Below are positions 53,225 through 63,140 of a stretch of DNA of 64,000 bases, in pieces. The notes under the pieces are model-generated. The model was not told the origin of the DNA, did not search any database, and saw nothing but the letters and a program-made list of their open reading frames with translations. How positions within the stretch are numbered: position 1 is the first letter of the stretch; every line of letters starts with the position of its first letter. The position numbers and the translations under genes were made by a program. Location: the NCBI GenBank assembly GCA_963727465.1, contig CAVSGL010000018.1:62001-126000 (forward strand). Reading direction: 5' to 3'. This DNA comes from VRUE01 sp963727465 (GTDB lineage Bacteria > Actinomycetota > Thermoleophilia > Solirubrobacterales > 70-9).

Positions 53225-53431
53225 ATGGCAACCGGAACTGTCAAGTGGTTCAGCGACGACAAGGGCTACGGGTTCATCACGCCCGACGACGGCTCGAAGG
53301 ACGTCTTCGTCCACCACAGCGCCATCCTCGGCGAGGGCTTCAAGTCCCTGACCGAGGGCGCCAAGGTGAGCTACGAGTCCGAAGAAGGCCCGAAGGGCCC
53401 GGCCGCCGCGCAGGTCCAGCAGACGACCTAG
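53225..53431 (+). CDS. Cold-shock protein (CspA family)
   Basis: The protein has 68 residues. MATGTVKWFSDDKGYGFITPDDGSKDVFVHHSAIL contains RNP1 (KGYGFI) and RNP2 (VFVHH), the two RNA-binding motifs of the OB fold. It binds single-stranded nucleic acid. It has a strong ribosome site, its own leader and its own intrinsic terminator at 53454-53480, so it is monocistronic. Confidence 0.96.
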   Translation: MATGTVKWFSDDKGYGFITPDDGSKDVFVHHSAILGEGFKSLTEGAKVSYESEEGPKGPAAAQVQQTT

Positions 53432-53453
53432 TCGCGGACCGCAGGTAGCTTCC

Positions 53454-53480
53454 AGGGCCCGCCCACGGCGGGCCCTTTTT
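53454..53480 (+). terminator. Intrinsic terminator of the cold-shock gene
   Basis: GGGCCCGCC pairs with GGCGGGCCC around CAC, followed by TTTTT. It lies 23 bp after the csp stop and is the most canonical terminator in the window. Confidence 0.93.
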
Positions 53481-53489
53481 ATGCTTCGC

Positions 53490-53541
53490 CACCGCGGTCG
53501 AGGTTTTGATCGCTATCCGGTGAAAACCTCGACCGCGCTCG
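53490..53541 (+). repeat. Palindromic repeat, family A (copy 10)
   Basis: CACCGCGGTCGAGGTTTTGA, TCGCTATCCGGTG, then AAAACCTCGACCGCGCTCG. It follows the csp terminator and ends 3 bp before the typA start codon, where it would fold over the ribosome-binding region. Confidence 0.9.
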
Positions 53542-53544
53542 CCT

Positions 53545-55367
<1,823 letters not shown>

Positions 55368-55370
55368 CCG

Positions 55371-55442
55371 GCGCATTTCGGCGTCCTCGGTCGGTCATGT
55401 GCAGAGCACACTTCCCTCCCTGCGTCCTTGAACTGCTTGGTC
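55371..55442 (-). repeat. Intergenic repeat, family C (copy 3)
   Basis: On the minus strand: GACCAAGCAGTTCAAGGACG, CAGGGAGGG, a hairpin AAGTGTGC-TCT-GCACAT, then GACCGACCGAGGACGCCG. It lies between typA and the convergent membrane-protein gene, touching the stop of the latter. Confidence 0.72.
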
Positions 55443-56243
55443 AGGGCGCGTTCGGCGGGGGAGGCGGCGGTTCGCTCGCCGGGGGTGGCGGCGGGGGCGG
55501 CTGCTGCATCGGCGGGGCGCCTCCTGGCGCCGCGGCGGCGGGCCGCCGGCCAGGTCGTAGTAGAGGACGGTGACGGCGAGCGCGTAGATCGGCGCGGTGA
55601 TCGTGCCGGAGATGATCGAGGCGACCCAGGTCGAGGCGTCGCCGTTGCCGATCGGGTTGGCGATCGCCGCGCAGCACGACCCTGGATCACGAGCGACGAT
55701 GATGAAGATCAGCGCAGGACGCCGAAGACCGACCAGGCGTTGCCGCGCACGAGGCGCCAGCTGCGGCCGAACGCGTCGATCGGGCCGATGCCCTCGACGA
55801 CGATCGCCGGCGCCCCGACCGACCAGAAGGTGAGCAGGATCAGGCCCGGGATGACGATCAGGATGAAGCCGATCGCGACCCCGATGCCGAAGAGGATGCC
55901 GAAGCCGATCAGCGGCAGGATGAACGGCGCCGCCGCGGAGAAGAGGTCGCCGATCGCCTGGTCGCGGCGCCCGTCGCGCACGTCTTTGACCAGCTCGACC
56001 ACGAAACCGGTGTAGAGCGCCTGCCCGGCAAGGCGATCGCCGCGACCCCGAGCAGCACCAGGATGACGCCGCCGGTGCGCTGGAGGATGCCGGAGACGAG
56101 GCCGACGACGACGAAGACGGCGAGCGCGCTGCCGAGCAGCGCGCCGAGGTTCCCGCCGTAGATCGAGAAGGTCTCGCTGATGACCTCGCCGACGCCGATG
56201 CGCTTGGCGGGGGCTGGGGGGCGGGTGGCTGAGCAGCCTCCAT
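55441..56243 (-). CDS. Membrane protein with Pro-rich tail, several frameshifts
   Basis: No single frame covers it, but consecutive pieces in three frames join to a coherent product. The start is ATG 56243 (MEAAQPPAP), then KRIGVGEVISETFSIYGGNLGALLGSALAVFVVVGLVSG, VVELVKDVRDGRRDQAIGDLFSAAAPFILPLIGFGILFGIGVAIGFILIVIPGLILLTFW, NAWSVFGVL, IANPIGNGDASTWVASIISGTITAPIYALAVTVLYYDLAGG, and a tail MQQPPPPPPPASEPPPPPPNAP. This matches DUF7544/GDPD-membrane-domain-like proteins with about six TMs. At least four single-base indels are needed (near 56215, 56025, 55710, 55680 and 55560). Either the sequence here is poor or the gene is decaying. Confidence 0.6.
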
Positions 56244-56300
56244 CGCCGCCCACCCTAATCGGGTCACGCGGACGGGAGTCAAGACCCGCACTGGACGATG

Positions 56301-56343
56301 AGTGAACGCTTTGCCCACCGATTTCGGGGGCAAAGCGTTCACT
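56301..56343. repeat. Hairpin in the gap between two minus-strand genes
   Basis: AGTGAACGCTTTGCCC pairs with GGGGCAAAGCGTTCACT across a short loop. Similar in length and C-run/G-run centre to the family B hairpins but with its own stem sequence. It lies 18 bp beyond the stop of the acyl-CoA dehydrogenase and may terminate it. Confidence 0.65.
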
Positions 56344-56361
56344 GGGCACCGGGCTGGGCGC

Positions 56362-57600
56362 TCAGACGGTCGCCGCGGCCTGCTCGGCCTGGCTGTCCTC
56401 GGCCGATTTGGCTTCCTTGGCCTTCTGTTCGGCCTCGGGCGTGGTCTCGTCGATGTTGCGCGGCAGCAGCACCTCTTTGGCGATCACCAGGCGCTGGATC
56501 TGGCTGGTGCCCTCGTAGAGCTGCATGATCTTCGAGTCGCGCATCAGTTTCTCGACCGGGTACTCCTTGATGAAGCCGTAGCCGCCGTAGACCTGCACGG
56601 CGTCGACGGTGATCTCCATCGCCGAGTCGGCGGCAAAGCGCTTGGCCTGCGAGGAGACCAGCGTGTTGCGTTTGCCCTGGTCGAGCAGGACGGCCGAGTT
56701 CCAGACCAGCAGCCGGGCGGCGTCGACCTTGGTCGACATGTCGGCGATCATGAACTGGATCGCCTGGTGCATCGCGATCGGCACGCCGAACTGCACCCTT
56801 TCCTTCGAGTACTCGGCGGCGTATTCGAACGCGGCGCGGCCGATGCCGACGGCCATCGCGGCGACGCCCGGGCGGGTGCGGTCGAGCGTCATCATCGCCA
56901 GCTTGAAGCCGTGGTTTTCCTCGCCCAGCATGTTCTCGGCCGGGACCTCGACTTCGTCGAAGGAGATCGTCGCGGTGTTGGACGCCCGCTGGCCCATCTT
57001 GTCCTCCTTCTTGTCAACGGTGACGCCGGGGGCGTCGGCGTCGACGACGAAGGCGGTGATCCCGCGGTGGCCGGCCTCGGGGTCGGTCTTGGCGTAGACC
57101 GTGAACCAATCGGCGTAGGAGCCGTTGGTGATGAAGCACTTGGAGCCGGTGAGGACGTACTTGTCGCCCTTCTTGACCGCTCGGGTCTTCATCCCGGAGA
57201 CGTCGGAGCCGGCGTCGGGCTCGGTCAGGCAGAAGGAGGCCAGCTTGTTGCTTTCGGTGAGGCTCCCGAGGTACTTCTTCTTCGTCTCCTCGGAGCCGCC
57301 GATCGTCACCGGGGCGGAGGCGAGGCCGTTGGCCATCAGCGAGGTGCCGATGCCCGAGCAGCCCCAGCCGATCTCCTCCTCGATCAGGCAGCCGGAGAGG
57401 TAGTCGAGGCCGGGACCGCCGTAGGCCTCGGGGATGTGGGTGTTCATCAACCCGACCTCCCAGGCCTTGTCGATGACGTCCTGCGGCCAGGTGCCGTCCT
57501 TGTCGTACTCCCAGGCGACCTTGCGGATCTCTTTCTCCGCGAAGCTGTGCGCCAGCTCGCGCAGGTCTTTCTGCTCGTCGGTCAGGGTGAAGTCAACCAC
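56362..57600 (-). CDS. Acyl-CoA dehydrogenase
   Basis: The protein has 412 residues from GTG 57600. FAD-dependent fold: FTLTDEQKDLRELAHSFAEKEI at the start, LASFCLTEPDAGSDVSGMKTRA (FAD/substrate motif), FITNGSYADWF, RPGVAAMAVGIGRAAFEYAAEYSKERVQFG, and VQVYGGYGFIKEYPVEKLMRDSKIMQLYEGTSQIQRLVIAK with the catalytic Glu in YEGTS. It should dehydrogenate acyl-CoAs in beta-oxidation or branched-chain catabolism. The tail of about 30 residues is acidic and disordered (TTPEAEQKAKEAKSAEDSQAEQAA). A palindromic operator lies upstream. Confidence 0.95.
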   Translation of the reverse strand: MVDFTLTDEQKDLRELAHSFAEKEIRKVAWEYDKDGTWPQDVIDKAWEVGLMNTHIPEAYGGPGLDYLSGCLIEEEIGWGCSGIGTSLMANGLASAPVTIGGSEETKKKYLGSLTESNKLASFCLTEPDAGSDVSGMKTRAVKKGDKYVLTGSKCFITNGSYADWFTVYAKTDPEAGHRGITAFVVDADAPGVTVDKKEDKMGQRASNTATISFDEVEVPAENMLGEENHGFKLAMMTLDRTRPGVAAMAVGIGRAAFEYAAEYSKERVQFGVPIAMHQAIQFMIADMSTKVDAARLLVWNSAVLLDQGKRNTLVSSQAKRFAADSAMEITVDAVQVYGGYGFIKEYPVEKLMRDSKIMQLYEGTSQIQRLVIAKEVLLPRNIDETTPEAEQKAKEAKSAEDSQAEQAAATV

Positions 57601-57661
57601 TGCTGCGTGCTCCTTTATCTCGGTGGGAGTCGGGGCCGGCCCGCTCTCGTGTCCGGGCCGA

Positions 57662-57683
57662 TTGACTGGTCAGTCAACCAGTC
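57662..57683. promoter_or_regulatory. Overlapping palindromes upstream of the acyl-CoA dehydrogenase gene
   Basis: TTGACTGGTCAGTCAA is a perfect 16-bp palindrome; shifted by two bases, GACTGGTCAGTCAACCAGTC is a 20-bp dyad. The sequence resembles TetR-family operators that control fatty-acid genes in actinobacteria. It lies 62 bp upstream of the GTG start, where a repressor would block transcription. Confidence 0.55.
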
Positions 57684-57710
57684 CCAAAGGGTAGCGCAAG
57701 GGCCGGCAAC

Positions 57711-57766
57711 CCGAGCGCGGTCGAGGTTTTCACCGCTATCCGAGGAAAACCTCGACCGCGCCCGGG
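57711..57766 (+). repeat. Palindromic repeat, family A (copy 11)
   Basis: CCGAGCGCGGTCGAGGTTTT, CACCGCTATCCGAGG, then AAAACCTCGACCGCGCCCGG. It sits in a divergent promoter region, so it cannot act as a terminator for either neighbour. Confidence 0.9.
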
Positions 57767-57789
57767 GGGAGGGGCGTAGGCTGGGATCA

Positions 57790-58239
57790 ATGGGGTTGAC
57801 CGATCTCCAGGCCGGTTACGTGCTGACGGTGATCGTGCTGCTGGTGCTGCCGATCGCGCTGATCGCCTTCGCCCGCACCGGGCCGCTGTGGCAGAGCGTC
57901 GGCAAGGGGCGCTTCGCGATCGAGCAGGAGATCCCGCCGCCGAGCCGGATCTCGCAGCCCGAGCCGCCGGTCGACCGCCGCTTGCAGGAGACCGAGGCGC
58001 GGCAGATGCTGGAGGCGAAGTCGTACCGGCGCCGGCGCCGCGGCGAGGCGCCGCTCGACGTCGAGTCGGAGGTGCGCAACCTGCTCGACGACCCGGCCGC
58101 CGCCGGCCCGGGGATCGACGAGAAGCTGCGCGAGGAGGTGCGCCAGCTCGTCGTCGCCCGCAACGAACGGCGCATGCGCCGCGGCGAGGAGCCGCTCGAC
58201 GTCGAGGCCGAGATGGAGCGACAGCTCGCGGATTTGTAG
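57790..58239 (+). CDS. Membrane-anchored helical protein with repeated motif
   Basis: The protein has 149 residues. One N-terminal TM (GYVLTVIVLLVLPIALIAF) is followed by a charged helical domain. Two similar segments are seen: EAKSYRRRRRGEAPLDVESEVRNLLDD (about 75-102) and VARNERRMRRGEEPLDVEAEMERQLAD (about 122-148), each R-R-G-E-x-P-L-D-V-E-x-E. No family name is known to me. The next gene follows 11 bp later and is probably co-transcribed. Confidence 0.65.
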   Translation: MGLTDLQAGYVLTVIVLLVLPIALIAFARTGPLWQSVGKGRFAIEQEIPPPSRISQPEPPVDRRLQETEARQMLEAKSYRRRRRGEAPLDVESEVRNLLDDPAAAGPGIDEKLREEVRQLVVARNERRMRRGEEPLDVEAEMERQLADL

Positions 58240-58250
58240 GATCGTCGGCG

Positions 58251-58586
58251 ATGGCCGCCAATCCCGACAACCTTTACGAGGTCGAGGAGCTGCTCAACCA
58301 GCCCGGGACCTACTTCAACCCGCAGACCGAGGTGCTGGTCGTGGTCGACGACTCGACCTCGCTCGACCAGGAGGTCTTCAACCTCGAGGACTACGAGGGC
58401 TCCGACTGGGTGCGGATCTCCGACGACGTCCCGGTCGACGAGGACAGGCGCGACGAGGCGCTGGAGCGCTTCCAGACCCACTACCACCCGGGCTCGTCCG
58501 GCTCGGTCTCCGGCACGGCGCTCGAACAGGGCGACGACGAGGTCGACGAGGACGAGAGCGGCCAGGACCCCGGCCGCGAGGACTGA
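58251..58586 (+). CDS. Small acidic hypothetical protein
   Basis: The protein has 111 residues and is very acidic. MAANPDNLYEVEELLNQPGTYFNPQTEVLVVVDDSTSLDQEVFNLEDYEGSDWVRISDDVPVDEDRRDEALERF has short beta and helix segments; the C-terminus is a disordered Ser/Gly/Asp/Glu tail. Function unknown. It follows the membrane-anchored protein by 11 bp. Fifty-four bases further on lies the likely end of an IS. Confidence 0.62.
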   Translation: MAANPDNLYEVEELLNQPGTYFNPQTEVLVVVDDSTSLDQEVFNLEDYEGSDWVRISDDVPVDEDRRDEALERFQTHYHPGSSGSVSGTALEQGDDEVDEDESGQDPGRED

Positions 58587-58639
58587 AGCCACCGCCGTCC
58601 CATATTGGGGGCGGGGAAATTCGAACTTCAAGGTGCTTA

Positions 58640-59914
58640 GGGAGCGTGCCTCAGTTAGTTGATGGCTTGATGGTGTAGTTCCACTCGCCGTGGAAGTCGT
58701 CGCGCACGAGATTGACCGCGGCAAGCTGGGCATCGCTGACCTCGACGCCCTGGGGATAGTCGCGGGTATCGAGCTGGGCGTAGACCTCCAGGCCGGTGTT
58801 CGTCGTGGTGGCCGCGATCGAGTTGATGATCACCTCGTGGCTGACCAGCGGGCGGCCGCGCCAGGTCTTGGAGATGAAGCTCCAGAGGCGGTGCTCGATC
58901 TTGTTCCACTTGCTGGTGCCGGGCGGGAAGTGACAGATGTCGATCTCGAGGCCGGTGTCGTCTGCCAGGCGTTGCAGTTCGGTCTTCCACAGGCGTGTGC
59001 GGTTGCCGTTGCCGCCGCCGCAATCGGCGGTGACCTGCAGGGACTTTGCCCGCGGGTAGCGCGCCTTGCCCAGCTGCTGCCACCAGCTGCGGATCGAGGC
59101 GACCGCGAAAGCGGCGGTCTCCTTGGTGATCCCGACGTTGACGAAGCCCTTGTCGGCGCCGATGTCATAGACCCCGTAGGGGATCGCCTTGCCGAGCGTC
59201 TTGTCGGGGAAGTCGTGCACGTTGACGGCGACCGGCTCGCCCTTGGGCCGCCAGTCGCGCCCGCCGTTTGCGTACTCGCCGACCAGCTCCTTCTTCTTGG
59301 TGTCGATCGAGATCGCGGGCCGGTTCTCCTCGATCGCGGCGGCCACCTTCTCGTTGATGTGGCGGAACTGCGCGTCACGGTCGGGGTGCTGGGAGCCCTC
59401 CTTGGTCTTGCGGTTGGCCTGCAGGCTGTAGCCCAGCTCGTGCAGCAGCCGCGCCACGGTGCGGTAGCTGACCTCGTGCCCGAGCTCGCGCAGCGCCTTG
59501 GCCAGCTCGCGCACGCTCTTTGATGTCCACAGCAAGGGCCGCTCCGGGTCCCCGCGCGTGTCACCGTCGAGGAGTCGCTTGAGATCGTCGATCAGCGTCT
59601 CGTCGGTGTCCGCGCGCCGCTTGCGGCCCGCTCCCGCTTTTCGCACCCTGCCCGCCGGCAGCTGCTCGGGCGAGTCGAGCTCTCGCAGGCCCTTGCGAAT
59701 CGTGTTCTCGGCGACCCCGGTTGCACGCGCCACCGCCGCGATCCCGCCGCGTCCGTGCGAGCGGGCCTCTGCCGCCACCCAGCGACGTCGCTGCCGCTCG
59801 TCGAGCGAGCCTGCCATCGCACGGAACCGCTCACCGATCGCGCGCTCATCAATCACCGTGCCCGTGATTCCATACCACGGGCACTACTCCTTCACGTTAT
59901 TGCGTCACGCTTTC
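58640..59914 (-). mobile_element. ISAzo13-family insertion sequence (ends tentative)
   Basis: It carries one transposase gene. The ends proposed here are imperfect inverted repeats: left GGGAGCGTGCCTCAGTTAG against right (reverse complement) GAAAGCGTGACGCAATAAC, sharing AGCGTG-n-C-n-CA-n-T-n-A. A 3-bp TTA stands outside both ends. The length would be about 1275 bp. The repeats are weak, so the ends could be off by several bases. Confidence 0.55.
58651..59856 (-). CDS. ISAzo13-family transposase
   Basis: The protein has 401 residues and an intact frame. An N-terminal helix-turn-helix (GGIAAVARATGVAENTIRKGLREL) precedes the RNase H-fold core: ISIDTKKKELVGEYANGGRDW (first Asp), LQVTADCGGGNGNRTRLWKTELQRLADDTGLEIDICHFPPGTSKWNKIEHRLWSFISKTWRGRPL with second Asp and the final Glu. 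These are the standard ISAzo13 landmarks. No frameshift, so the element may be active. Confidence 0.9.
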   Translation of the reverse strand: MIDERAIGERFRAMAGSLDERQRRRWVAAEARSHGRGGIAAVARATGVAENTIRKGLRELDSPEQLPAGRVRKAGAGRKRRADTDETLIDDLKRLLDGDTRGDPERPLLWTSKSVRELAKALRELGHEVSYRTVARLLHELGYSLQANRKTKEGSQHPDRDAQFRHINEKVAAAIEENRPAISIDTKKKELVGEYANGGRDWRPKGEPVAVNVHDFPDKTLGKAIPYGVYDIGADKGFVNVGITKETAAFAVASIRSWWQQLGKARYPRAKSLQVTADCGGGNGNRTRLWKTELQRLADDTGLEIDICHFPPGTSKWNKIEHRLWSFISKTWRGRPLVSHEVIINSIAATTTNTGLEVYAQLDTRDYPQGVEVSDAQLAAVNLVRDDFHGEWNYTIKPSTN

Positions 59915-59936
59915 TTATATGCGTCAGTTTTTTCGG

Positions 59937-59961
59937 TAGGCTTGCGCCTAGCGCAAGCCTA
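59937..59961. repeat. Perfect 11-bp hairpin near the IS right end
   Basis: TAGGCTTGCGC, loop CTA, GCGCAAGCCTA. It is in the stretch 59915-60037, which holds no gene. Confidence 0.7.
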
Positions 59962-60004
59962 AATCTTGATTGTGACCCACGGAGGCGCTATCGTCCCGTC
60001 CGAA

Positions 60005-60039
60005 GGGTTTGTCCCGGCGACGGGGCACTCCCTTTTTTT
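60005..60039 (+). terminator. Intrinsic terminator without an obvious upstream gene
   Basis: GGG-TT-TGTCCCG pairs with CGGGGCA-CT-CCC around GCGA, followed by TTTTTTT. On the plus strand no coding gene lies upstream until the hairpin at 59937, so it may end a short RNA (about 59962-60039) or transcription leaving the IS. It overlaps the stop region of the DUF3800 gene on the other strand. Confidence 0.75.
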
Positions 60040-60144
60040 ATGCACTGATCGCCTCTGTTTCGGATAGATCTGCGCCTTCCTCGTCGGGCGTCGTGCGCTC
60101 GTTTCTGGGCCGGAGATCCGGGATATAGGCGATCCCCCAAATAT

Positions 60145-61636
60145 CTCGACTTTCGCGATCTCGGGCCGCTTTGCAGGAAACCGGGAGCTGACGGCGACGG
60201 CATGACTCGCTGAGCACCGACAAGAGTGGGGCGACCGACGGCGAACCCCTCAGGTGTCAAAGCCAAGGAGGTCACCGCCGATGCCCGCTCTGCCATCTTC
60301 GCTCACCGCGATCCTGTCCCTGCTCCGCCCCGCCTTCACCGCGCCGACCTTCCAGGTCTTCGAGGCGCTCCTGGCGGGGCTCGTCTCCCGTGTCGGCGAG
60401 CACACGGTCACCGGCATGTGGCAGGCCGCCCGATTGGCCGGCAAGCTGCACCACAGCCGCGGCCACGACTTCTTCGCCCGCGCCGCCTGGTGCCCGGACC
60501 GCCTCGGCCTGCTCCTGCTCGACTTCCTGCTGGAGCGCTTCACCGACCCCGAGGCGCCGATCTCACTCGCGGTGGACGGCACCGTCTTCGGGCGCGCCGG
60601 GCGCAAGGTCTTCGGGGCGAGTTGGCACCACGACTCCCAGGCCCCCTCGGGCCGCGGCTTCAAGTTCGGCAACTGCTTCGTCGTCGTCGGGCTGGTGGTG
60701 CGGATCTCGGCCCTCGGCGAGCGCGCCTGGTGTCTGCCGGTGCTGTTTCGGCTCTGGCTGCCCACCCCGAAGCCAACCGAGGAGCACCCCGACCCGAAGC
60801 GCCGGCCCTCCCAACCCGACCTCGCGGCTGAGCTCGTGGGGCTGATCGCAAAGCGCCATCCCAAGCGGCGGATCGACATCGTCGGCGACTCGGCCTTCGC
60901 CTGCAAGGCGATGGCGCCTGCCTCGGCTCGCGTCACTCTGACTTCGAGGCTTCGCTCAAACGCCGTGATCCACGGCCCCAAGCCGCCGCCGACCGGGCGG
61001 CGCGGGCGGCCGCGGGTCAAGGGGGTGCGGCTCGGCACCCCAGGGGAGATCGCCGCACGGGCCAAGGCGAGCGAGTGGCGGCGCCTCTCGGTGCCCGGCC
61101 GGGGCGAGGTCTGCGCGCTCGTCGTGGAGGGCCTTTGGCATTCGGTGCTCGGCGCCCGGGCGGTGCGGGTCGCGATCGTCCGCGAGCCCGACGACGCCGA
61201 GGGCTACCGGGTCGCTCTGATCAGCACCGACCTCGAGGCTCCGGCGGCGGAGATCGTCGCCCGCTACGCCGACCGCTGGTCGATCGAGGTCGCCTTCCAG
61301 GACGCCAAGCAGACGGTCGGGGTCGGTGAGGCGCGCAACCGGGTGCGACGGGCGGTCGAGCGGACCGTGCCCTTCGGCCTCATCTGCCAGAGCCTGGCGG
61401 TTGCCTGGTACGCGCTCCACGCGGACCCCGCTGCCGATGTCGCCCGCCGGCGGCGGATCGCTCCCTGGTACTCACAGAAGCGAGACCCTTCGATGCTCGA
61501 TGTCCTCGCCGCCCTGCGTCGCGAGCTGATCAGGGCTGAATTTCTACAAGGAGCGGGGCGGGCGCCCTTACCGCGACAAATACCGGCCCGCCCGCCGTCA
61601 CGCCTGCGCGCGGCGGCGTAGGTCACGAAAGTCGAG
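60145..61636 (+). mobile_element. IS701/IS4-like insertion sequence with 6-bp target duplication
   Basis: The element is 1492 bp. The left end CTCGACTTTCGCGATC matches the reverse complement of the right end, CTCGACTTTCGTGACC, with two mismatches. AAATAT stands at 60139-60144 and 61637-61642 as target duplication. Its single transposase gene is intact. Confidence 0.88.
60281..61621 (+). CDS. DDE transposase (IS701-like)
   Basis: The protein has 446 residues from ATG 60281, after CCAAGGAGG. DDE-type core: ISLAVDGTVFGRAGRKVFGASWHHD (first Asp), RRIDIVGDSAFACKAM (second Asp, D-S-A-F) and YADRWSIEVAFQDAKQTVGVGEARNRVRRAVERTVPF (Glu in W-S-I-E plus the Y-R/K-like tail). These fit the IS701/IS4 type. 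The frame is complete. Its stop overlaps the right terminal repeat. Confidence 0.85.
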   Translation: MPALPSSLTAILSLLRPAFTAPTFQVFEALLAGLVSRVGEHTVTGMWQAARLAGKLHHSRGHDFFARAAWCPDRLGLLLLDFLLERFTDPEAPISLAVDGTVFGRAGRKVFGASWHHDSQAPSGRGFKFGNCFVVVGLVVRISALGERAWCLPVLFRLWLPTPKPTEEHPDPKRRPSQPDLAAELVGLIAKRHPKRRIDIVGDSAFACKAMAPASARVTLTSRLRSNAVIHGPKPPPTGRRGRPRVKGVRLGTPGEIAARAKASEWRRLSVPGRGEVCALVVEGLWHSVLGARAVRVAIVREPDDAEGYRVALISTDLEAPAAEIVARYADRWSIEVAFQDAKQTVGVGEARNRVRRAVERTVPFGLICQSLAVAWYALHADPAADVARRRRIAPWYSQKRDPSMLDVLAALRRELIRAEFLQGAGRAPLPRQIPARPPSRLRAAA

Positions 61637-62555
61637 AAATATGCTTGCCGCGCTTCCCAATGCGTCGCTTGAGAGGCACTTCACGTCCGCTGTAGCGGAG
61701 TTGGAAGACCCTGTCTGCAAAGGGCTTCAGCTCGGTGCGTGCAGGCTCCGGCATCCGATCGAGTCGCAGCCCCCAGTTAACGATGTAGGCGACGAGGTCG
61801 GCAATCTGGATGGCGGGCGTTAGGTCGGAGTGCACGAAAAACGGCATTGGGATCATTCGCTCGGCGCGTTGCTGCCCCCGGTCGGTCTCGCGAAAGTATT
61901 TGTGTATTTGGTCCATTAGTCGCTGGGACAGGGCGGGGTCCTGCTCGTCAAAGATCAAAACGCCGTGGACGTCGTCGTCTTGATCACAGACGTGGCAGTG
62001 GATTCGCTGGAATAGATAGGCAAAGTCCTTGCGCAGGAACGTTCTATCTCGTTGCTGTGGAGCGTCTCGCGGCACTATCGACGCGAAGACGGTCATGCCG
62101 AAGTCAGCGGCGAGTCCGAGCGCCCGCTCGACAAACAGAAGCTTGGCCTGGGCAAGGGCCGCCAGTTCTTCGCGGCCAACGGCTTGGCCTTCGCTGTTCT
62201 TCTTGAGCAGCTGGTCGATAGCTGCATCTCGTTGCTCGCCAGGCAAAGGGTCCACCAGCGACGCATGGTGAAAGACACGTTTCTTCAGGAGTTTTGAGCC
62301 TTTGATCTCGTAGCTCATCTCAGCCGGGAATCGCAAGATCTCCGCGCTGAGCCTCCAAAAGGCCTGGGTGAGCGGCCAGACGTCGGCCTCCTCAATTGCG
62401 ACACCGGCCAGCACCAAGCATGGAGCTTCCTTCAGATCGATACCGCTCTCGTCGACGAAATAGAGCACGAAACAACCCTATTTGCTGCACCCCACGTTCA
62501 CGAATACCGGGATGCAGGCCGGGGCGAGGAACGGCAGCTCAGATAGGCTTCGAAT

Positions 62556-63026
62556 GTGCTCGAGGCAGGCCAGGAGGCGCCCGACTTCACCCTCCCGGAC
62601 CAGGACGGGAGCGAGCTGACGCTCTCCGACCTGCGCGGCGAGACCGTCGTCCTCTACTTCTATCCCCGCGCCGACACGCCGGGGTGCACCACCCAGGCCT
62701 GCGGCGTGCGCGACCACGGCGCCGACTACGCCGAGGCGGGGGCGCGGGTGATCGGGATCTCGCCGGACGAGGTCGCGGCGGTGAAGAAGTTCGCCGACAG
62801 GTACGAGCTCGGCTTCACCCTGCTGGCCGACGCCGACCACGCGGTCGCCGACGCCTACGGCGCCTGGGGCGAGAAGTCGATGTACGGGAAGAAGTACATG
62901 GGCGTGCAGCGCGCGACCTTCCTGATCGACCCCGGCGGGAGGATCGCCAGGGTCTTTCCCAAGGTCTCGCCGAAGACCCACGACGACGTCGTGCTCGCGG
63001 CGCTGGGCGAGCTGGCCTCGGCCTGA
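62556..63026 (+). CDS. bcp: Peroxiredoxin, BCP/PrxQ type
   Basis: The protein has 156 residues from GTG 62556. APDFTLPDQDGSELTLSDLRGETVVLYFYPRADTPGCTTQACGVRD has the peroxidatic Cys in TPGCT and the resolving Cys five residues later (C-x4-C), typical of BCP. It reduces peroxides with thioredoxin. All landmark residues are intact (RATFLIDPGGRIARVF near the end). It is divergent from the split DUF3800 gene. Confidence 0.94.
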   Translation: MLEAGQEAPDFTLPDQDGSELTLSDLRGETVVLYFYPRADTPGCTTQACGVRDHGADYAEAGARVIGISPDEVAAVKKFADRYELGFTLLADADHAVADAYGAWGEKSMYGKKYMGVQRATFLIDPGGRIARVFPKVSPKTHDDVVLAALGELASA

Positions 63027-63140
63027 GACCGTGCCCGGCGGCCTATTCCAGGACACACAAAGGGCATCTTTTGGTACGTGCAGGTTGCATTGGCGGCCTG
63101 GAACCATTACCTTCTCCCGGATTCCTTTGGAGGCGCCAAG

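Larger units (their letters stand above)
60038..62468 (-). pseudogene. DUF3800 protein gene split by an IS701-like element
   Basis: The minus-strand frame from ATG 62468 encodes MLYFVDESGIDLKEAPCLVLAGVAIEEADVWPL, the DUF3800 opening with its D-E-S-G motif, and continues VLIFDEQDPALSQRLMDQI and PAIQIADLVAYIVNWGLR. It now ends in the IS at 61623 with ISRLS. Removing 60145-61636 and one AAATAT copy rejoins it in frame to WGIAYIPDLRPRNERTTPDEEGADLSETEAISA and a stop at 60038, giving about 310 residues. DUF3800 proteins have an RNase H-like fold and are often on mobile or defence islands. The truncated protein lacks only about 35 C-terminal residues, so some activity might remain. Confidence 0.85.

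Noticed and set aside
60005..60039. Terminator as the natural end of the DUF3800 gene
   Set aside because: The T-run is on the plus strand; for the minus-strand gene it would be an A-run before the stem.
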